Origin: Variibacter gotjawalensis | GTDB lineage: Bacteria > Pseudomonadota > Alphaproteobacteria > Rhizobiales > Xanthobacteraceae | Direction: 5' to 3' | Assembly (NCBI RefSeq): GCF_002355335.1 | Contig: NZ_AP014946.1 | Location: forward strand, 3,053,501 to 3,117,500 | Length of the DNA: 64,000 nucleotides | In this document: positions 59,625 through 64,000 of the stretch, one piece after another | Layout of the letters: every line of letters starts with the position of its first letter | Numbering within the stretch: the stretch's first letter is position 1 | Translations under genes and position numbers: made by a program | The notes under the pieces: model-generated | Database searches by the model: none | Told to the model about the DNA's origin: nothing | The model's input: only the letters and a program-made list of their open reading frames with translations

Positions 59625-60604
59625 CAGGTCCACAGTTTGCGAAAAGTTGTCAGATACGTCGTGCGTCGTGCGGCCATAATATGCCGAACCTCCGTGCCTT
59701 CGAGGAAGGACTCGAGTTCAGCCAAGTTCGTGTAGGAGACTTGAGGCTCCCAGTGATGAAGGAGGTGTCGGCTAAAGCCGGCACCGCCGAACGTCGCAGA
59801 CACTGGGCCGTCTCTGAAAAGTCTCGTGTAAGGCCCGTGCTCCTCGCTTCTAAAATCAGTCGCAGCATCGAATTCGTCGTTTCGATGCTCAAGCAACTGA
59901 CGAAGAGCGCCGAACAGCGGAAAGAACATTGCGACGCCGATGATCCAAGCGACCGACACCCACCACCAACCTAGCAGAAACGTCCCGGCGACAATTATCC
60001 CATGGATCGCGGCACCGCCCGCCAGCCAAAGGAACGCCCGGCGATTTCGCGCGGCGGGAACTGACCGATCTGCATTTGACCGACGCGCGAGCAACACTTC
60101 GAAAGCGCGAATCCCGAACGACGCGCGCAAAGCGAACAGCAGGTTGAGCGGGAAAAAATACGTGAACTCTGTATCCGTCGTTTTTCCAAGATCACGATGG
60201 TGTTGAAAGTGAACGGCGCGATAGGCCTCGACAGTTGTGCCGATCATCCAGGAAATGGCCCAGTCGCAAATGTGATCGCTTCTGCTTTTTTCAGGCGCAA
60301 GATTATAATGAGCGCCTTCGTGGATGAACAACTGCAGATACGCGATCCAGAATCCAATCGAGAAAGCCGCGATAGTCGACGTAAGCAGTTTAGGCACACC
60401 CCACGCGGGGGCGAGGACCGCAAGAACCAACGTCAGCGCAAGCGCAGAATATCCGGCGGCTATGTCCCGATAGACGACCCAGAATCTCGGCTTGAGCCGC
60501 CTTACAAAAACGACGTAACGTTCGCCCGAGGTCCCTACCAATTTCGTACGAAAAGCCGCAAAATTCTGCGAGTAATCGTCGGAAATCTTCTGATGATCAA
60601 GCAT
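59624..60604 (-). CDS. Membrane fatty acid desaturase
   Basis: A 326-residue integral-membrane desaturase/hydroxylase of the di-iron type. Three histidine boxes are present: HEGAHY near 96, HFQHHRDLG near 132 and HLLHHWEP near 286, with a further QLLEHRNDE. About four to five membrane helices separate them. It would introduce a double bond or hydroxyl into a lipid acyl chain; position and substrate cannot be told. It is the first gene of a two-gene unit with the methyltransferase. Its promoter should lie in the 157-base divergent gap before the TctC-type gene. Confidence 0.9.
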   Translation of the reverse strand: MLDHQKISDDYSQNFAAFRTKLVGTSGERYVVFVRRLKPRFWVVYRDIAAGYSALALTLVLAVLAPAWGVPKLLTSTIAAFSIGFWIAYLQLFIHEGAHYNLAPEKSRSDHICDWAISWMIGTTVEAYRAVHFQHHRDLGKTTDTEFTYFFPLNLLFALRASFGIRAFEVLLARRSNADRSVPAARNRRAFLWLAGGAAIHGIIVAGTFLLGWWWVSVAWIIGVAMFFPLFGALRQLLEHRNDEFDAATDFRSEEHGPYTRLFRDGPVSATFGGAGFSRHLLHHWEPQVSYTNLAELESFLEGTEVRHIMAARRTTYLTTFRKLWT

Positions 60605-60761
60605 TCAACTACCTCGAACGAAGCTGCGGCGATTGAAACACGAACCCCGCTTGCTCTCTGATTCGTTTGCGGCAAGGTGCAGAATATCGGTCTCCCCGTT
60701 CAGCGCCAAATTTGAAAAGTTCCTGCCGCGAGCAACTACTTCCAAAAGGAAGAACCAGACA

Positions 60762-61739
60762 ATGGTCGTAACACGCCGTCTACTTCTGCAGTCCGCTCCT
60801 TGTTTTGCATTCGCAACGCGTGCGCACGGGCAGGCCGCGTGGTCGCCAAGCCAACCGGTCCGCCTCGTCGTCCCTTACGCGGCCGGTGGACCGACGGATG
60901 CCGTGGCGCGCATCGTCGCGGATCGGCTGTCCGCGACGCTCCCCATCCGCGCGATTGTCGAGAACCGTGCAGGTGGCGGGGCGCTGATCGGAACTGAAGC
61001 CGTGGCGCGCGCACCGGCGGACGGCGGCACCCTACTCTTCACGACTGTCGTGCATGCCGTTCACCGCGCGCTGCGTGGCGACAAGCTGTCATTCGATCCG
61101 GAGAAGGATTTCGCAGCTGTCGCGCTGATCGGTGTCGTGCCTCAGGTGATCATGGTCCCGGCTGACAGCCCGGTGCGCGATCTTGCCGGCTTGATCGACA
61201 ACCTTCGCGCCGGCCCTCGCACCTACGGCAGCAGCGGCACCGGTGGCTCGTCGCATCTAGGAGTCGAACTCTTGACCAAGATGACGGGAACGCGCGCCGA
61301 GCACATACCCTATCGCGGAACGGGCCCCGCGATGATCGACCTCCTCGCAGGACGTATCGCTTTCATGATGGACAGCGTCGTAACGGGCGCCGCACAAGTC
61401 AAGGCTGGATCAGTGCGCGGTATCGCGACAACCGGTAGAACACGCTCGGCTGTACTGCCCGACCTTCCGACTGTTGGGGAAACACTTCCCGGCTACGAAG
61501 CGACCACGTGGAATGCTATTCTAGCGCCCGCCGCCACAACCCCAACCCTGGTTGAAGCAATGAATGCTTCGATCTGGAAAGCGATAGGCGACGAAGCAAC
61601 CCCGACTAAACTGAGCGAACTCGGCGTCCAGCTTCCCGCCGCAGGTGAGCGTTCGGCACAAGCTGCGCAACGGTTCGTCGCTGCAGAAACCGCAAAGTGG
61701 GGCGCGCTCATCCGCGATGCGAAGATCGTCGCGGAATGA
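60762..61739 (+). CDS. Tripartite tricarboxylate transporter substrate-binding protein (Bug/TctC family)
   Basis: A periplasmic binding protein of 325 residues, the second of its family in the window. It has a twin-arginine-like signal, VVTRRLLLQSAPCFAFATRA, cut after AHGQA. The mature part has VRLVVPYAAGGPTDAVARIV, RAPADGGTLLFTTVV and FDPEKDFAAVALIGV. The ATG at 60762 has AAGGAAG upstream and starts the signal peptide. No TctAB permease genes are adjacent. It ends three bases before the convergent gene. Confidence 0.9.
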   Translation: MVVTRRLLLQSAPCFAFATRAHGQAAWSPSQPVRLVVPYAAGGPTDAVARIVADRLSATLPIRAIVENRAGGGALIGTEAVARAPADGGTLLFTTVVHAVHRALRGDKLSFDPEKDFAAVALIGVVPQVIMVPADSPVRDLAGLIDNLRAGPRTYGSSGTGGSSHLGVELLTKMTGTRAEHIPYRGTGPAMIDLLAGRIAFMMDSVVTGAAQVKAGSVRGIATTGRTRSAVLPDLPTVGETLPGYEATTWNAILAPAATTPTLVEAMNASIWKAIGDEATPTKLSELGVQLPAAGERSAQAAQRFVAAETAKWGALIRDAKIVAE

Positions 61740-61742
61740 CCG

Positions 61743-62096
61743 TTAGCGGCGAAGCCCGCTGTCGAGGCCCGTGTTGTCGTCCTTCGGCATGCGGCGCACA
61801 TCGCGCGCCAGCTCGAGGCACGTCAGCACTTCGACGTAGCTCGGCGGCCCGCCCATGTGCGTCTTCGCCACGCAACGCTGCTTGTCGGGTGCTGGGAACT
61901 CGGCCCACTGCTGGACCATGTGATCGCGCGCCTTGAGTTCCCCGCGGACACACGCGTCCGTATCCGGTTTAGCGACGAGGCCACTCCGTGCGCCAGCCTG
62001 ACAGCCAGGGCGTGCATCGAAATTCGGGGCTTCCTGCGCGAAAGCTGCGGGTGCCAATGCGGTGGCAAAAGCTGCAGCGAAGAGAACAAGTTTCAT
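61743..62096 (-). CDS. Small secreted protein
   Basis: A 117-residue protein with signal peptide MKLVLFAAAFATALAPAAFA at 1-20. The mature part is hydrophilic with four cysteines (PGCQAG, DACVRG, QRCVAK, LTCLEL) that may form two disulfides. The ATG at 62096 has GAGGAG upstream on the minus strand. No family is recognised; similar small cysteine-containing periplasmic proteins are common in Hyphomicrobiales. Confidence 0.75.
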   Translation of the reverse strand: MKLVLFAAAFATALAPAAFAQEAPNFDARPGCQAGARSGLVAKPDTDACVRGELKARDHMVQQWAEFPAPDKQRCVAKTHMGGPPSYVEVLTCLELARDVRRMPKDDNTGLDSGLRR

Positions 62097-62240
62097 CGAT
62101 CGCTCCTCGTCGGATAGGTATTTATCCAACGCCGCTCCGCTGAAAAGGTTCATGCGAGGCTGGATTTTTCTACCGTTCACGTTGTCGTGCGGGCCGCTTC
62201 ATGGTGTGCTTCTGGCGAGTCGTCACTCGCCGAGAACCTT

Positions 62241-63407
62241 ATGCGCGCAAAGCGGAATCTCCTCCGATCGGAGTCCGAGGTCAAAGTCACCAACGTCGAG
62301 CTTTTCTTCGATCTGGTGTTCGTTTTCGCCGTCACCCAGCTTTCGCACAATCTGCTCGAACACTTCAGTCCCGGTGGCGTGCTGCAGACCGGCCTGATCT
62401 TCCTCGCCGTCTGGTGGGTGTGGATCTACACGACTTGGTGCACGAACTGGCTCAATCCGGACCTGACGGCCGTCCGCATCATGTTGTTTGCGCTGATGCT
62501 GGCAGGGCTCGTCCTGACGACGTCGATCCCGAAAGCGTTCGGACCGCTCGGCTTGGTCTTCGCGTGCACCTATGCGGGCATGCAAGTCGGTCGCTCGCTG
62601 TTCATGATGTGGAGCCTCAGAGCACACAGCCCTGAGAATTATCGCAACTTCCAGCGCATCACCGCCTGGTGCGCGGTCTCCGCCATGTTCTGGATCTCCG
62701 GTGGCTTCGCGGAGGGGAACACACGCTTCGCGCTGTGGCTGATCGCGATTGCGATCGAGTACGTCTCGCCTGCCCTCGGCTTCCGCTTTCCTGGCCTCGG
62801 CCGGTCGTCGACTGAAGACTGGAACGTCTCCGGCGAGCATCTCGCCGAGCGTGTCGGTCTCTTCATCATCATAGCGCTCGGCGAGTCGATCCTCGTCACC
62901 GGCGCGACCGCAGCCAAAGCACCGGCGAGCGTGGCGACATGGGGCGCTTTCTTCTTCGCGTTTTTGGCCAGCGTCGCGATGTGGTGGATCTACTTCAACG
63001 TCGGTGCGGAGCGCGCCGCGCACAGCATCGAACATTCGGACGACCCGGGCCGGATCGCGCGAACAGCTTACACCTACATCCCGCTGCTGATGATTGCCGG
63101 CATCATAGTCGCCGCTGTTGGCGATGAACTCGTCCTCGCGCATCCGACCGGCCACGTCGACGGCAAGACCGCCATCTGTCTCCTCGTAGCCCCCGCGTTG
63201 TTCCTTGTCGGCACGCTATTGTTTAAGCGCGTGACCTGGGGTCGTTTCCCATTGTCGCATCTCGTCGGCTTGGCGCTTCTCGTGGTCGCGGCACCGTTCT
63301 ACGGAGCGTTCGAGCCGTGGGTCTATTCCGGCATTACCTCGCTTATCCTTTGCATCGTCGCAGCGTGGGAGACATTCTCCGCCGCCGAGCCATCGCGAAA
63401 GACATGA
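62241..63407 (+). CDS. Low temperature requirement protein A (LtrA) family membrane protein
   Basis: A 388-residue protein with about ten membrane helices. The N-terminal VTNVELFFDLVFVFAVTQLS is the family signature, followed by WWVWIYTTWCTNWLNPD, ERVGLFIIIALGESILVTG and FNVGAERAAHSIEHSDDPG. LtrA was first linked to growth of Listeria at low temperature; its biochemical role is unknown. The ATG at 62241 places this signature near the N-terminus as in homologues; a GTG at 62187 would add 18 residues. A small membrane protein gene follows directly. Confidence 0.9.
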   Translation: MRAKRNLLRSESEVKVTNVELFFDLVFVFAVTQLSHNLLEHFSPGGVLQTGLIFLAVWWVWIYTTWCTNWLNPDLTAVRIMLFALMLAGLVLTTSIPKAFGPLGLVFACTYAGMQVGRSLFMMWSLRAHSPENYRNFQRITAWCAVSAMFWISGGFAEGNTRFALWLIAIAIEYVSPALGFRFPGLGRSSTEDWNVSGEHLAERVGLFIIIALGESILVTGATAAKAPASVATWGAFFFAFLASVAMWWIYFNVGAERAAHSIEHSDDPGRIARTAYTYIPLLMIAGIIVAAVGDELVLAHPTGHVDGKTAICLLVAPALFLVGTLLFKRVTWGRFPLSHLVGLALLVVAAPFYGAFEPWVYSGITSLILCIVAAWETFSAAEPSRKT

Positions 63408-63408
63408 C

Positions 63409-63672
63409 ATGCGGACGCTGATCTTCATCCTCTCCGGCACGGCGTTATTCGCGGTCATCTTTTTCCTGATGCGAACGTTGAGCCCGGCAAGCACAATCGG
63501 TCTGGCCCTCGCAATTTTTCTGCCGATCTGGCTCCTCGTCGCAGTGATCAATCTGACGATCGGCGTGAACACGGCCGGATATACGGTGGTTGAAGAGCTA
63601 CCCATTCTGCTAATCATTTTCGGTATTCCGGCCGCTTTCGCGGGCCTCGTCGCTTGGCGCATGGCGTCGTGA
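63409..63672 (+). CDS. Small membrane protein
   Basis: An 87-residue protein with three predicted membrane helices (about 3-21, 28-50, 62-83). It starts one base after the LtrA stop, and its own stop overlaps the next start (GTGA), so it is coupled on both sides. I recognise no family. Its hydrophobic pattern with a polar GVNTAGYTVVEELP loop is typical of small inner-membrane proteins of unknown function. Confidence 0.75.
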   Translation: MRTLIFILSGTALFAVIFFLMRTLSPASTIGLALAIFLPIWLLVAVINLTIGVNTAGYTVVEELPILLIIFGIPAAFAGLVAWRMAS

Positions 63673-64000
63673 CGCGCCGAGAACTTGCTTCAACTCTCGC
63701 GTTTCTGACCGCAGCGGCGCTGCTGCTCGCGTGGCCTTGGCTGTCGGGTGCCGTCACCGTGCCGTGGGACGCGAAATCCCAATTCTTTCCGGCGCAGGCG
63801 TTCTTGGCGCGCGCGCTCGCAACCGGGCAATCGCCATTCTGGACCGCCGATGCCTTCGCGGGTTGGCCTGAGATTGCCGATCCGCAGTCGCTCATCTTCT
63901 CGATACCGCATCTGATTTTGGCATGGCTGCAACCGACGCCCGGATTTCGTGCCGTCGACGGCGTGAGCTTTGCGACCCTCGGCGCCGGCGCGCTCGGCAT
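63669..64000 (+). CDS. YfhO-like multi-helix membrane protein (partial, cut by window end)
   Basis: The first 110 codons of a larger gene running off the window. The start is GTG at 63669, overlapping the previous stop. An N-terminal membrane helix (LAFLTAAALLLAWPWL) is followed by VPWDAKSQFFPAQAFLARAL and FWTADAFAGWPEIADPQSLI. This is the signature start of YfhO-type and related GT-C glycosyltransferase-like membrane proteins, in which an Asp after the first helix is the catalytic candidate. Whether it is a transferase cannot be judged from the fragment. Confidence 0.75.
   Translation, partial: MTRRELASTLAFLTAAALLLAWPWLSGAVTVPWDAKSQFFPAQAFLARALATGQSPFWTADAFAGWPEIADPQSLIFSIPHLILAWLQPTPGFRAVDGVSFATLGAGALG

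Noticed and set aside
1-64000. CRISPR arrays or rRNA genes
   Set aside because: No regularly spaced direct repeats and no rRNA-like sequence were seen in the window.

Overview
The window is about 61% GC and reads as a chromosomal segment of an alphaproteobacterium of the Hyphomicrobiales (Rhizobiales), most like the Bradyrhizobium/Xanthobacteraceae side. The evidence is the block dusB-ntrB-ntrC-ntrY-ntrX-D-amino-acid aminotransferase-hfq-hflX-mazG, a PdhB carrying its own lipoyl domain, a fused ispDF, Omp25/Omp31-type outer-membrane proteins, Bug/TctC binding proteins and a BJP-1-like class B3 metallo-beta-lactamase. No species is claimed.

Layout. (1) 126-10743, plus strand: the pyruvate dehydrogenase operon pdhA-pdhB-pdhC with four small or unrelated genes interleaved, then a TctC-type binding protein with its own promoter and a terminator, lpdA, a DUF4337 protein, lipA, a P-loop kinase-like protein and a RatA/COQ10-type protein. 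lipA makes the lipoyl cofactor used by PdhB, PdhC and Lpd-dependent complexes, so this is one functional neighbourhood. (2) 10748-13362, minus: ispDF, cinA C-terminal domain (pncC-like) and a class B3 metallo-beta-lactamase. (3) 13469-24435: nitrogen regulation (dusB-ntrBC-ntrYX) followed by hfq, hflX and mazG. (4) 24602-36860: a surface-polysaccharide locus with three glycosyltransferases, a WecG/TagA enzyme, an O-antigen polymerase/ligase-like protein, a Wzc/GumC-like chain-length protein with a degenerate kinase domain, a polysaccharide deacetylase, a secreted beta-helix protein and a flippase. (5) 36991-43957, minus: the housekeeping run rlpA-dacC-tmk-holB-metG-tatD-phnP-like. (6) 44322-48625: two outer-membrane beta-barrel genes, an orphan ABC binding protein and a diguanylate cyclase.

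(7) tRNA-Ser(UGA) at 48677-48766 marks the left end of a probable decayed genomic island of about 9.8 kb. The last 14 bases of the tRNA are repeated exactly at 58567-58580, next to a truncated tyrosine integrase. Tandem 12-bp repeats of the type GGCCCTAACTTC occur just inside both ends. The island holds an RTX-like mini-protein, two more outer-membrane barrels, secreted hypothetical proteins, a second diguanylate cyclase, a ribbon-helix-helix protein, and several broken genes, including a LigD-type DNA ligase with multiple frameshifts. (8) 58710-64000: a coupled desaturase/methyltransferase pair, a second TctC-type protein, a small secreted protein, an LtrA-family membrane protein, and the start of a YfhO-like membrane protein cut by the window end.

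The least expected signals are the paired end repeats of the island, a promoter element (TGTTGC-N7-CACTAT) shared by outer-membrane protein paralogues inside and outside the island, a chain-length protein whose kinase P-loop has lost its lysine, and the metallo-beta-lactamase. I did not find a clear-cut new multi-gene system; the island ends and the polysaccharide locus are the best places to look further.
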